Shown here piece by piece: positions 1 to 8,378 of a stretch of DNA of 35,369 nucleotides. This DNA is from Lysinibacillus sp. FJAT-14745 (GTDB taxonomy: Bacteria; Bacillota; Bacilli; Bacillales_A; Planococcaceae). Made by a program: the position numbers and the translations under genes. The DNA lies in the NCBI RefSeq assembly GCF_001275675.1, contig NZ_LITM01000006.1, forward strand, positions 315,360-350,728. The letters run 5' to 3'. Under the pieces are notes generated by a model that had not been told where the DNA came from, did not search any database, and saw only the letters and a program-made list of their open reading frames with translations. Every line of letters starts with the position of its first letter. The stretch's first letter is position 1.

Positions 1-774
1 GATGCCCATCTTTTCCTCCGTTTACGTTTGGAAACAGGTCATTGATTTTGTCATCCCCGGATTTTGGTGATGAGCCCACAAATTCTAAAAAAGAGAATAA
101 TCTCCATTATGGATATGAGTAAGAAGAAATCAGGAATCGTTGTGATGGCACTATTAATTTTACTTACAACAGGTGGAATGGCTGTCAGTTCAGCATTTGC
201 TATTTCCAGTAAGCCGTTGAACTATTTAGACGAAACATTTATGAAAGAATCCATTTTAAATGGTGCATCAAGAGGCTACTTTGCAACAGATAAATTTATT
301 ATTTATCCAAAGAATATGAGGGATAGAAAAACTGTGCCACCAGAGCCTACTATAAACAAAGAGCTCTATCGTGATGTGTTTTCAGCGGGTGTCATTGGAA
401 CTGAAGCAAGATACCAATACCCGATTAAAATTGTGCATAAATAGAATGGACAAAAATATACAACGGTAATTCATATTGAATATGACTATGAGCTATTAGC
501 ACCTGTCGAATATGATGAGCTCAATACCCTTATCGAAGCCTATTTGTTGCCTTTTAATGAGTTAAAGTCTATACCCTATGCAGATTTTATCACACCGAAT
601 TACCTAGATAATAGATTGAAAGACTATATACGAGATATTGATACACAGAATACAGACCCACGAGTGGAATTCACATTTCGTTTTGGTGGCTGGGTAACGA
701 ACAATGATCATCTGCCTTTCTCAAGTCAGAATCCTATAGGTACTACACCACGATATATGAAGTCTACACCATAG
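1..774 (+). pseudogene. C-terminal remnant of a BlaR1/MecR1-like M56 membrane peptidase
   Basis: One reading frame carries a PQILKKRIISIMDMSKKK segment followed by a hydrophobic helix (about bases 139-210) and an extracytoplasmic tail. A Lys-Arg-Ile 'LKKRI..IM' segment just before the last helix is typical of the C-terminal part of M56 (BlaR1-type) sensor peptidases. The frame is broken by TGA at 43-45 and TAG at 442-444. After the TAG the same frame continues without loss to a stop at 772-774, so the pieces before and after it were one protein. No HExxH zinc motif lies in the window; it would be upstream of the edge. No good ribosome binding site precedes the ATG at 64. The pseudogene reading is secure; the family assignment rests on one motif and the topology. 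Confidence 0.5.
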
Positions 775-1019
775 AAATCGTGTTGTATAGTTGAGTGATG
801 TAGGCTTCTCTCTAATATTATTAAGGAACTTAGCATCTCTCGAACTATCCCATATTAAGGGATGTGATACCACCATCGAATCTAAGTAGAAATAGCAACA
901 AGGTTGTGTTCACCTTGTTCAACTCCCGTGAAAGAACTTAATCATCTTTCATTTTCTGTGGTGAAGTGCTAATTTTTGAGCTACATGGGTGGCTAACGGG
1001 GTGCTTTAGTTAAATATTT
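775..1019. other. decayed intergenic stretch
   Basis: No intact coding frame is visible. It contains a small dyad (AACAAGG at 897-903 and CCTTGTT at 913-919) without a T-run. The stretch lies between two gene remnants and is probably decayed coding sequence. Confidence 0.4.
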
Positions 1020-1133
1020 GATTTACGAAATATCAAACACCTTAATGGAGTCGTCAACCCAGTTCGCATCTATTTCTCACATTATGAAAATTTTTTAGAT
1101 GGAACTCAAACAGTTGATATTCCATTGAAATAG
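1020..1133 (+). pseudogene. short C-terminal remnant, possibly of a DUF4179-type anti-sigma protein
   Basis: An open frame of 37 codons with no start codon or ribosome binding site, preceded by an in-frame TAA at 1011-1013. It reads DLRNIKHLNGVVNPVRIYFS and ends in a DGTQTVDIPLK tail. The pattern of a conserved Asn-Pro-Val followed by a beta-strand and a final Ile-Pro-Leu resembles the end of the extracellular domain in DUF4179/DUF5643 anti-sigma proteins. That assignment is by memory of the pattern only. It lies just before a strong terminator, as the end of a former gene should. Confidence 0.3.
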
Positions 1134-1172
1134 AGGGGAAATTCAAGAGCCAGAGTTCTTATAAGTAAGAAA

Positions 1173-1209
1173 AAGAGAAACGTTAGTTTTTAGCGTTTCT
1201 CTTTTTTAT
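1173..1209 (+). terminator. intrinsic terminator
   Basis: AAGAGAAACG at 1173-1182 pairs perfectly with CGTTTCTCTT at 1194-1203 around an 11-base loop, and T residues follow. It insulates the downstream two-gene operon from the decayed genes. Confidence 0.85.
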
Positions 1210-1315
1210 AAAAAAACTAGTACAAACTTTAATAATGAATAAAGTACTAGGGGGAATTGTGAATATTCTCCTGGGAAGTATTCAAGAGTTCGTAGTAAAT
1301 AATAGATAATTAGTA

Positions 1316-1321
1316 TATAAT
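1316..1321 (+). promoter_or_regulatory. candidate -10 box of the 1354-3772 operon
   Basis: TATAAT lies about 33 bases before the start codon of the first gene and downstream of the terminator at 1173-1209. No convincing -35 hexamer is visible at 16-18 bases upstream. Confidence 0.35.
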
Positions 1322-1353
1322 AGGTATTATTTCAATATATGGAGGATTAACTG

Positions 1354-1692
1354 GTGAAATTAGTGCTACAGATAACAAGTATGATTTTAATTGTTGCCGC
1401 TATAATTTTTGCTTTATCTCAAATTTCAAGTTTAAAAGAAGAAAGGGAGGATATGAAATATTGGGAAAAAGCGGCTCATAAACATTATGATAATAACCTT
1501 ATAGAAGAAAAATATTTTGTATTAAAAGATGCTTATACCACTCATTTTACTACAACTTTAGTATCAGCAATATCTATTGTATTAACAGGAATATTCTTTT
1601 TAGCAATTGCGAAAATTATTTCATTACTCCAAGAAATAAGTTTAAAAGTTAATAGGAAGCCTCAAGAAGAGGAATTTGAGTTGTTAAATTAA
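1354..1692 (+). CDS. hypothetical two-helix membrane protein
   Basis: A 112-residue protein starting at GTG, with GGAGG at 1341-1345 eight bases upstream. It has hydrophobic helices at about residues 4-24 and 67-91, a charged loop of about 40 residues between them, and a charged C-terminal tail. No family is recognised. It ends 13 bases before the ankyrin gene at 1706, so the two are almost certainly cotranscribed, and its likely role is as a membrane partner of that protein. This is inference from spacing and shared membrane location only. Confidence 0.7.
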   Translation: MKLVLQITSMILIVAAIIFALSQISSLKEEREDMKYWEKAAHKHYDNNLIEEKYFVLKDAYTTHFTTTLVSAISIVLTGIFFLAIAKIISLLQEISLKVNRKPQEEEFELLN

Positions 1693-1705
1693 TCGGAGGA
1701 ATTGT

Positions 1706-3772
1706 ATGTTAGTTAATATAAATTGTCCAATTGAATTGCTTGAGTATCAGCTTTATAGAAGTAAAGAAACTGGTAAGGTTTATTGTTCATTTAGATTTAA
1801 TAATATTTCAGAAAAAAGAATTAAAGGCTTTAATGCTACTATCTATTGTTTTGATCAATTTGGTGAGCCGGTTGGTTGGGAAACTAATAGCCTTGAATAT
1901 AAAATTCAGTTAGCTGACTCAATAGGTCCTAACCAAGCATTTGGAGACAATGAAAAAATTCTATTAGATAATTTTTCACATGCAAGAAACATAGATATAA
2001 TCATTGATAAAGTACTTTTTAGTGATGAAACTACATGGACTAAAACTGAAACAGAGCTAGAGAAAGTAGAACTAAAAGAAATTAATAACCCGAGGCAATT
2101 AACTTTTGTGAAAGCACATGAAGGAAATGATGCAAAATATTATTCACAAATATTGAATGATAAATGGACATGTGTATGTGGACGTCTTAACTTAGAGAAT
2201 ATGGAAACATGTAAGCGATGCAAAAGAGAAAAAGATCATGTTCTTTCAATTTATAGTAATGAAGAAACAATAAATGAACATATTAAACTATATGAAAAAC
2301 AGGTAGAAGAGAATAAAAAGAAAGAGCTATTAGAAAAAGAACGTCAACATGAAATATATAAGAAAAAAGTAAAGAAAATCTTTAAATATAGCGCTGTGTT
2401 GATAAGTTTCTTATTGCTTATTGCTATTGCAGGTTATGGCTTTATAACAAAGTTTACATTTTCATGGGAAAATTATCTTTTATTAAAAGATAAGGATAAC
2501 TCTTTAATTGAAGCAGTAAAAAGCCAAAATATGAATGATATAAATTTTTTGATTGAAAACGGGGCCAATGTTAATTTTGTAAATAGGGATGGTGAAAATT
2601 CAATAAGTGAAGCCATCAAATTACCTAATAAAAAATTAGCTATTTCTTTAATGAATAAAGGAATGGGAAGTATCAAAGTTGGAAAAGAGAAGGATACCCT
2701 TGCGCATGTTGCAGTTATCAATGAACAATATGAAATTTTAAAAGAACTTCATAAATTCGGAGTTGATATGAACGTAAAGGACGAAATGGGGAATACCGTT
2801 CTATTTTATGCAATGAAAACCGGGAATAGAGAAATGATTGAATACCTTATTAATGAAACGAAAGTAGGTCTTCAAGATGTAGATAATGAGGGAAACAATA
2901 TTGTACAAGTTGCCTTATTACAGCAGTTAAACAATACAGCATTAATCAAGGAATTATTAAACCTGGACATTGATTTAAAGAGAGTGAATATAGATGGTAA
3001 AAATACATACGAAACGGCTATTCTTACTCAAAATAAAGAAATAGTCCAAATATTTATAGATAAGGGACTGGACCTTAATAAGGTTGATAAATTTGGAAAT
3101 AATGCAATCCATGTTCTCCTAAATCATAAAAAAGATAATTTGACTTTTTTAGTGGAATTAATAAAAAATGGAACAGATGTAAATGGATTCAATGGACAAG
3201 GGCAAACACCATTATATTTAGCGATAATAAATGGGGATAAAAAAGTTGTTGAAGAACTAATTAAAAATAAGGCAGATATAAAAACTGTTAATAGTAATGG
3301 GGACTCAGCACAAAAGGTAGCTGAGAAGTATAATAAATCATTGGTGGAATTATTTGAACAAGATAAATTTATGATTAAGTTTGATAAACAAAAGAATGTT
3401 TTTATGGTAAATGGAATTACTTTAGGTAATTCGAGAAAAGATGTAGTTAATAAGTTAGGAAACCCAGTTAAGAGAGAACAGTACATTACTGTAGATGGTG
3501 AAACAGACTGTAATATTTATTACTTGAAAGATAGTACAGGAAAAGATATTGAGACGCAATATTGTTCCTATATAGGTATGGGCGATAAAATTGATAACAT
3601 TTCGTTTGAATTTTATCCTAATCAGCTGAATGAAAAATGGTATAAAGATTTAGGAGAACCGTATGTCAATGATGAAGCGCCTTTATTTTACTTAAAGGGT
3701 ACAGAACAACTATTGCTTTTAAAACCAAACGAAGAAGTAGGGTTTCTTAATTATAGTGGCGGCTTTGAATAA
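1706..3772 (+). CDS. membrane-anchored zinc-ribbon/ankyrin-repeat protein of unknown function
   Basis: 688 residues, ATG preceded by GGAGG. Residues 1-125 form a beta-rich domain seen in other Firmicutes zinc-ribbon membrane proteins (pattern recalled, function unknown). Residues 154-175 are a zinc ribbon with Cys156, Cys158, Cys169 and Cys172. A charged, probably helical stretch (180-224) leads to one membrane helix at about 226-247, preceded by lysines. Residues 262-552 contain about eight degenerate ankyrin repeats, recognisable by NGANVNFVNRDGEN, FGVDMNVKDEMGNT, NGTDVNGFNGQGQTPLYLA and similar units. Residues 562-688 begin with NGITLGNSRKDVVNKLGNP, as in SmpA/BamE-like or related small extracytoplasmic domains. 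The positive-inside rule puts the zinc ribbon in the cytoplasm and the ankyrin repeats outside, which is unusual for ankyrin domains. Function is unknown. Confidence 0.85.
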   Translation: MLVNINCPIELLEYQLYRSKETGKVYCSFRFNNISEKRIKGFNATIYCFDQFGEPVGWETNSLEYKIQLADSIGPNQAFGDNEKILLDNFSHARNIDIIIDKVLFSDETTWTKTETELEKVELKEINNPRQLTFVKAHEGNDAKYYSQILNDKWTCVCGRLNLENMETCKRCKREKDHVLSIYSNEETINEHIKLYEKQVEENKKKELLEKERQHEIYKKKVKKIFKYSAVLISFLLLIAIAGYGFITKFTFSWENYLLLKDKDNSLIEAVKSQNMNDINFLIENGANVNFVNRDGENSISEAIKLPNKKLAISLMNKGMGSIKVGKEKDTLAHVAVINEQYEILKELHKFGVDMNVKDEMGNTVLFYAMKTGNREMIEYLINETKVGLQDVDNEGNNIVQVALLQQLNNTALIKELLNLDIDLKRVNIDGKNTYETAILTQNKEIVQIFIDKGLDLNKVDKFGNNAIHVLLNHKKDNLTFLVELIKNGTDVNGFNGQGQTPLYLAIINGDKKVVEELIKNKADIKTVNSNGDSAQKVAEKYNKSLVELFEQDKFMIKFDKQKNVFMVNGITLGNSRKDVVNKLGNPVKREQYITVDGETDCNIYYLKDSTGKDIETQYCSYIGMGDKIDNISFEFYPNQLNEKWYKDLGEPYVNDEAPLFYLKGTEQLLLLKPNEEVGFLNYSGGFE

Positions 3773-3797
3773 GTCCATATAACTATGTTAAAGAAAA

Positions 3798-3865
3798 GAG
3801 TCATTTTTATTCTTCCTGGGTAAATGTTAAGTACGACTAAAACATTGAGGAGGAAAAAATGACTC
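3798..3865. repeat. long-loop inverted repeat between convergent genes
   Basis: GAGTCATTTTT (3798-3808) is matched by AAAAATGACTC (3855-3865), with further imperfect complementarity inside (TCTTCCT against AGGAGGA). It lies between the convergent ankyrin and ferritin genes and may end transcription from either side. The 46-base loop makes it an atypical terminator. Confidence 0.45.
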
Positions 3866-3881
3866 AATTTAATATTAAATT

Positions 3882-4391
3882 TTATGCTTCAGCATCCGGT
3901 GTAAATGAACGTGTCGCCAATTCAGCGTCTAACATAAAGATAGCGTTAGAATCATTTTCTATACGTTCAATTTTACGGATTAACGTGTCGAATGTTGATT
4001 CTTCTTCCACTTGTTCGTCAATGAACCATTTTAAGAAAGCCATTGTTGCATGCTCGCGTTCATCTAAAGCGATATCCGATAAATTATAAATACGGCGAGT
4101 CACTTCTTTCTCGTGTGAAAGGCCAGTTTTGAATGCATGTAAAATAGACTCGAAATGATTATCTGGGCTATCAAAGCCGTGGATTGTTGCGCGGTAGCCC
4201 ATATCACTTAGGAAATTATAAAATTTCATCGCATGGAAGCGCTCTTCTTCGGCCTGTACTAAAAAGAAGTTGGCAAAACCATCGTAATCTTGATCTGTAC
4301 AATATGCCGCCATCGCCATATAAGCATGCGCAGAGTAAAATTCAAAATTCATTTGTTCGTTTAGTGCTGTGTGTAGTTTTTCAGATAACAT
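3882..4391 (-). CDS. ftnA: ferritin (iron storage)
   Basis: 169 residues from the ATG at 4391, chosen because GGAGG (4401-4405) sits nine bases upstream; a longer open frame upstream lacks such a site. The protein is a four-helix-bundle, non-haem ferritin. The ferroxidase-type ligands are visible as Glu17 (NFEFYSAHAY), Glu50 and His53 (QAEEERFHAMKF), with further Glu residues in DEREHATMAF and DEQVEEES. It oxidises Fe2+ and stores Fe3+ as a mineral core in a 24-subunit cytosolic shell. It is a single-gene unit convergent with the ankyrin gene. Length is normal for bacterial FtnA. Confidence 0.95.
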   Translation of the reverse strand: MLSEKLHTALNEQMNFEFYSAHAYMAMAAYCTDQDYDGFANFFLVQAEEERFHAMKFYNFLSDMGYRATIHGFDSPDNHFESILHAFKTGLSHEKEVTRRIYNLSDIALDEREHATMAFLKWFIDEQVEEESTFDTLIRKIERIENDSNAIFMLDAELATRSFTPDAEA

Positions 4392-4499
4392 AAAAGATTT
4401 CCTCCCTGTGCAGTAATTACCTTCTGCATCTCTTATAGTATACAGCGGAAAGAGGCTATGATGCAAAGATTAATTGATGTTCATTCTCAATTAAAAAAA

Positions 4500-5132
4500 T
4501 TAATCAAATAATTTTTTAAAACGCCAAATTACTTCTAAAAGATTGACAAATAAATTAATGAAATCTAAATAAAGATTTAAAGCCATACTAACGACTTCAG
4601 CATCTGAAACGTGATTATGTCGGATTTGGTTAAAGTCATAGACCGTATAGAGACTAAAAAGTAGTACAGTAATTCCCGCAATAATCAGTCCGACCATGTT
4701 ACTAACAGGGATAAACATAAAGACTAGTGAAAATACAATTACGACGATTAATACTGTGAATAAATAGCTTCCCCAATTGGAAATGTCTTTATTCATCATC
4801 ATACCAAGCATTGCTAGCACAATGAAAATAGCTACTGTCGCTACGAAAACAAGTAAAACAAGCTGTTGCCCTAGCTCCACAATGTAAAATTGTGTTGTCC
4901 AAAATAGTAAAATTCCCATTAAAAAGGGGATTGTATACATAATGGAATTAGCAAGTTTCAGACTTCGCACAAAGAAGGCAATGATCAGAAGTACAAAAGC
5001 AATAATAGATAGCGGCATGACAATTGAAGGAGGTAGTAATGTTGCGATGTACATTCCGACAACTGTCAATACCCACATGAAAGCAAAGTGTTTTAAAATT
5101 TTATTTAAGTTTTGATTTTTAGCATACGCCAT
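4500..5132 (-). CDS. Bax inhibitor-1 family (YetJ-like) membrane protein
   Basis: 210 residues with about seven membrane helices. The family signature is at the C-terminal end: LYTVYDFNQIRHNH followed by ALNLYLDFINLFVNLLEVI, containing the conserved aspartates of the BI-1/TMBIM fold. The characterised Bacillus member YetJ is a pH-sensitive calcium leak channel, so a Ca2+ or H+ permeation role in the cytoplasmic membrane is plausible. The ATG at 5132 follows an AAAGGA ribosome binding site. It lies downstream of terC but is separated from it by a strong terminator at 5282-5325, so it is probably transcribed on its own. Confidence 0.9.
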   Translation of the reverse strand: MAYAKNQNLNKILKHFAFMWVLTVVGMYIATLLPPSIVMPLSIIAFVLLIIAFFVRSLKLANSIMYTIPFLMGILLFWTTQFYIVELGQQLVLLVFVATVAIFIVLAMLGMMMNKDISNWGSYLFTVLIVVIVFSLVFMFIPVSNMVGLIIAGITVLLFSLYTVYDFNQIRHNHVSDAEVVSMALNLYLDFINLFVNLLEVIWRFKKLFD

Positions 5133-5281
5133 ATAGAAGAATCCTTTCTTTTGAAAAATAACTTTTATATAGTAACATACGAGTCAAATTAGAAAAAGAT
5201 TCAACCATAAAAAAATTGTATCATTATCATAATGTGGGTTTGAATTCCTTCGACTGAGTGCCAAGTAAACTCGATATGGTG

Positions 5282-5325
5282 ATACAAATATACCTGGTCT
5301 TCGCTAGGACCAGGTATATTTGTAT
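5282..5325 (-). terminator. terminator of terC
   Basis: A perfect 18-bp stem: 5282-5299 pairs with 5308-5325 around an 8-base loop. The arms touch the terC stop codon at 5325-5327. AT-rich stem ends supply the T-run on the minus strand. Confidence 0.8.
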
Positions 5326-6086
5326 TATTTTACATTTTTTCTTTGGTTTTTCACACCAACTAAATAACCACCAAGGGCAATCCCGATTAATACAATCCAG
5401 AAAGTAGCTTTCCAAAGTGGTGAGTGTGGGAACTCATGTGGAATTATACCTAGTTTTTCATGTGCTAATGTTAGAACAGCCAGTTTTACACCAACCCAAC
5501 CAACGATTAAGAAAGCAGCTGTTTCAAGTGATGGAAATTTATCGAGAATTTTCACGAACCAACGAGCCGCAAAACGCATCATAATAACACCGATAATACC
5601 ACCTAAAAACATTACTGCGAATTGCCCTGCATTAATGCCACCAACATCAACATTTCCGATATGAGGTAGTGTAACTGCAATGGCAACAGCAGCTAATATT
5701 GAATCTATGGCAAAAGCAATGTCAGCAAACTCAACCTTTAGTACGGTCATCCAGAAACCAGATTGTTTTTTAGTCTCATGAATTTCCTCGGGATTTTGTG
5801 CGGCTTTTCGCGAATCTAAAATATGCTTCGTTGACATAAATAATAAATAGGCAGCACCTAGAGCTTGAATTTGCCAGAAATTAACGAGCGTTGTAATAAG
5901 AAATAGTGCGGCAAAGCGGAAAATAAATGCTCCCACTAAACCGTATAATAGTGCTTTTTGCTGTTGATTTTTTGGTAAATGCTTTACCATAACTGCCATA
6001 ACGACGGCATTGTCGGCAGCTAATAAACCTTCTAGAACAACTAATACGACGAGTACCCATGCGTATTCTAGTAAAATTGCTTCCAA
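5325..6086 (-). CDS. TerC-family membrane protein (probable Mn2+ exporter)
   Basis: 253 residues. The start is taken as TTG at 6086, seven bases after a GGAGG, rather than the upstream ATG of a longer frame that lies across the riboswitch terminator. The protein has about seven helices and the TerC motifs LEGLLAADNAVVMAVMVKH and EFADIAFAIDSILAA, whose acidic residues sit within helices. TerC proteins of Bacillus (MeeF/YceF, MeeY) export Mn2+ and help metallate secreted proteins. The manganese riboswitch directly upstream supports the same role here. Older annotation calls the family 'tellurium resistance', which is misleading. The exact paralogue is not settled. Confidence 0.93.
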   Translation of the reverse strand: MEAILLEYAWVLVVLVVLEGLLAADNAVVMAVMVKHLPKNQQQKALLYGLVGAFIFRFAALFLITTLVNFWQIQALGAAYLLFMSTKHILDSRKAAQNPEEIHETKKQSGFWMTVLKVEFADIAFAIDSILAAVAIAVTLPHIGNVDVGGINAGQFAVMFLGGIIGVIMMRFAARWFVKILDKFPSLETAAFLIVGWVGVKLAVLTLAHEKLGIIPHEFPHSPLWKATFWIVLIGIALGGYLVGVKNQRKNVK

Positions 6087-6164
6087 ATTTATTTCCTCCT
6101 TTATACTTAGAACAGAAATGAATGTACCTTTTAACGTATTCTTTGCTTTTTTAGGCAAAATAAA

Positions 6165-6334
6165 AAGACCCCTGCCTAAAAAATAGGCAAAGGTCTTGCT
6201 TAGCTAATTAACGGTTTGTTGCACAGAATATCTGTACGCCCAAATAATGCCTTCACACCCGATGGTAAATAACCATGTAATGACGAATGTGAAATCAGAT
6301 GCTTTTTCACATCTGCAAGCTACTCCCCTTTGAC
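6165..6334 (-). promoter_or_regulatory. yybP-ykoY manganese riboswitch with its terminator
   Basis: On the minus strand the stretch begins CAAAGGGGAGTAGC and ends GACCTTTGCC, the two hallmark segments of the yybP-ykoY class. The P1 helix pairs CAAAGG (6327-6332) with CCTTTG (6188-6193). A terminator hairpin follows (6184-6197 with 6165-6178, then T residues) and uses the 3' strand of P1, so aptamer and terminator exclude each other. Established knowledge: this class binds Mn2+ and switches expression on. It lies about 80 bases before the TTG start of terC. Confidence 0.93.
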
Positions 6335-6449
6335 ATAATTGTCAAAAGCTATTCAATTCTCTATACATGAATTATAGCATGCTGAAAGGCAATTGCAAAT
6401 AAAATTGTGACGCTATGTTAAAAATTTTGATGATTGTTGTCAGGAAAGG

Positions 6450-6921
6450 CTATTTACCGGTATACAACTTAGATGATGTAAAAGATTTATTCAAAATCGG
6501 CGTTATTAGAAGGATGTCTTTTATAAAATCTTGTGTACAATAGGTCCATATTTTATACCTTGTTTCCCTAAATACACTGTCTATTATGGAGATGGCATTT
6601 TTATTTTTCATTGCTTCTTCAGAGAAAATAATGTAAGTCATATGCCCCCAAAACACTTTTGATCGATGGACCGAGATAATTTTAAAAGTGCTTCTTTCAA
6701 CGTTTTTCCCTTAGACTGTCCAACCTCTGCTGGTATTGCTTGAGGATTAGGACTTTCGGATTTTGCAATATTGGCGAAGTTAATTAATTGCAAGTATATT
6801 TCTTACTGGCCATCTTTATTATCTATACCGAGGCCATCAACTGGGGTTCGGTAACATCTAAACATCCTGAAAGAAGTAGTGAAGTAGCTAAGCTTGAGAG
6901 TAAAACAATTTTTTTCTTCAT
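6450..6921 (-). pseudogene. gerAC: broken spore-germination lipoprotein gene gerAC
   Basis: The ATG at 6921 overlaps the gerAA stop (ATGA at 6918-6921), as in intact gerA operons. The first frame gives a lipoprotein signal with lipobox LLLSGC, then stops after about 30 codons. The next frame continues as GerAC (IYLQLINFANIAKSESPNPQ, then KGKTLKEALLKLSRSIDQ) and holds an in-frame TAA. A third frame resumes at VFWGHMTYIIFSEEA and ends at 6450. So there are at least two frameshifts, one stop and loss of most of the C-terminal domains: about 155 of the usual 360-400 codons remain. GerAC is the outer lipoprotein subunit of Ger receptors. Confidence 0.85.
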
Positions 6922-8378
6922 TGCTTCTTCCTGCTTTTAGGGGTACGAGTGTTATCCTGGGGAGCAAGTGCTTTATTGCGATCAGTGTAGCCCTTTGGTG
7001 ATAAGCGGAAGATCGATTTTTTAATAGTTGTCCAATTTAAATCTGTTGCAAGATTCATGTAAGAGTAACCATAGATCCGGATATTACATAAGTAAAGAAG
7101 TGTAAAGTATAATGAGACAAAAAATCCAAATAAACCTAAGAAAGCACTGGCAAAAATGAACGAAATACGCAATATACTGATGGTTGTAACAAGAGATTGG
7201 TTGACAAGAGTAAATGATGCAATTGTAGAGATTGCAATAACCACAATCATTTCTGGACTTGTCACACCTGCGCGAATGGCTGCATCACCAATAATTAAAC
7301 CTCCAACAACACTTATCGTACCTCCAATAACAGAAGGCAGACGTAAGCCTGCTTCTCGAAACAATTCAAACATTAGTAGCATGATTAGCATTTCGAGAGA
7401 GGAGGGGAGAGGTAGCCCTGATTTTGCTTGGACAACTGTTGCTAAAAGTTGGAATGGTAGCTGATTTTGATGATAAGTCGTCAGAGAGAGCCAAAATGCA
7501 GGCAACAGCAAACCAATTAAAATGCCGAGAATCCTCAAAAGTCGTTCTATAGAACTGAAAACGATGGGATATTCATTATCTTCAGCGGATTTTAATAATA
7601 AAAATAAATTTACAGGTGTGATGACGCCGTAGGCTACACCATCTACGAAAATGAGAAAACGTCCTCTAATTAGTGCTTGAATAGCATAATCGGGTCGTCC
7701 AGTGTAATCAAATTTCGGGAAAAGCTTAGAGTTTTTATTAATTTCCTCCATTAAGGCATCCCCACTAAAGATAATATCTGTATCTACAGCTGCCAGTTGC
7801 TTTTTAATTCCGTGTAAAATATCCATATCGACAATATCGTCAAAATAAAGAATAGCCACGGTTGTTTTGGAACGTCTGCCTAACTCCACTTTTTCTACAC
7901 AAAATGAATTTGTAGGTAAACGTTTTCGCATTAGAGCAATGTTGACACGGATGTCTTCAATAAAGTTATCCCTTGGCCCTTTAACGAGAACCTCCATCCT
8001 CGTTTCTTCTGGATTTCGATTAGGCTTTTTTGCAATATTACTAGCATATAAAAGTTCTTCCTCTTCAAAATAAAGCAGTAGGAAACCAGTATATACAAAG
8101 GTAATGGCTTCTTCTTTATCTTTGATTTTTTGAAGAGTTGGGATATGAAGTTGATTTGTAATATTTTCTTCTAAGGTTGTATCAGCTAAATGGTCATAAA
8201 GAAATTGAATACGTCGAATAATGACTTCATTAAGCAGTTGCTGATCTATCATCGCATCACAGGTAATGAATTGAACCTTATTTTGATTAAATGTATATTC
8301 CTGAAATTGAATATCTGCTGATTTTTGAAATAGTTTTTTTAAGGTGTTTAGGTCTATCGCCTTCTCCTGCTGAGGCAT
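6918..8378 (-). CDS. gerAA: spore germination receptor subunit A (GerAA/GerKA family)
   Basis: 486 residues. The N-terminal soluble domain (about 1-250) carries family motifs such as VKGPRDNFIEDIRVNIALMR (about 133-152) and GRFLIFVDGVAYGVITP. About five membrane helices follow, with FREAGLRLPSVIGGTISVVG typical of GerA family A subunits. The subunit assembles with GerAB and GerAC in the inner spore membrane; A subunits form an oligomeric channel that releases cations on germinant binding. The ATG overlaps the gerAB stop by one base (TAATG), so translation is coupled. The partner gerAC is broken, so the receptor may be non-functional or may borrow another C subunit. Confidence 0.93.
   Translation of the reverse strand: MPQQEKAIDLNTLKKLFQKSADIQFQEYTFNQNKVQFITCDAMIDQQLLNEVIIRRIQFLYDHLADTTLEENITNQLHIPTLQKIKDKEEAITFVYTGFLLLYFEEEELLYASNIAKKPNRNPEETRMEVLVKGPRDNFIEDIRVNIALMRKRLPTNSFCVEKVELGRRSKTTVAILYFDDIVDMDILHGIKKQLAAVDTDIIFSGDALMEEINKNSKLFPKFDYTGRPDYAIQALIRGRFLIFVDGVAYGVITPVNLFLLLKSAEDNEYPIVFSSIERLLRILGILIGLLLPAFWLSLTTYHQNQLPFQLLATVVQAKSGLPLPSSLEMLIMLLMFELFREAGLRLPSVIGGTISVVGGLIIGDAAIRAGVTSPEMIVVIAISTIASFTLVNQSLVTTISILRISFIFASAFLGLFGFFVSLYFTLLYLCNIRIYGYSYMNLATDLNWTTIKKSIFRLSPKGYTDRNKALAPQDNTRTPKSRKKQ

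Noticed and set aside
3859..4089. 76-codon frame antisense to ferritin with a strong ribosome binding site
   Set aside because: It lies wholly on the opposite strand of a well-conserved gene, shows no protein character, and its site is part of an inverted repeat.
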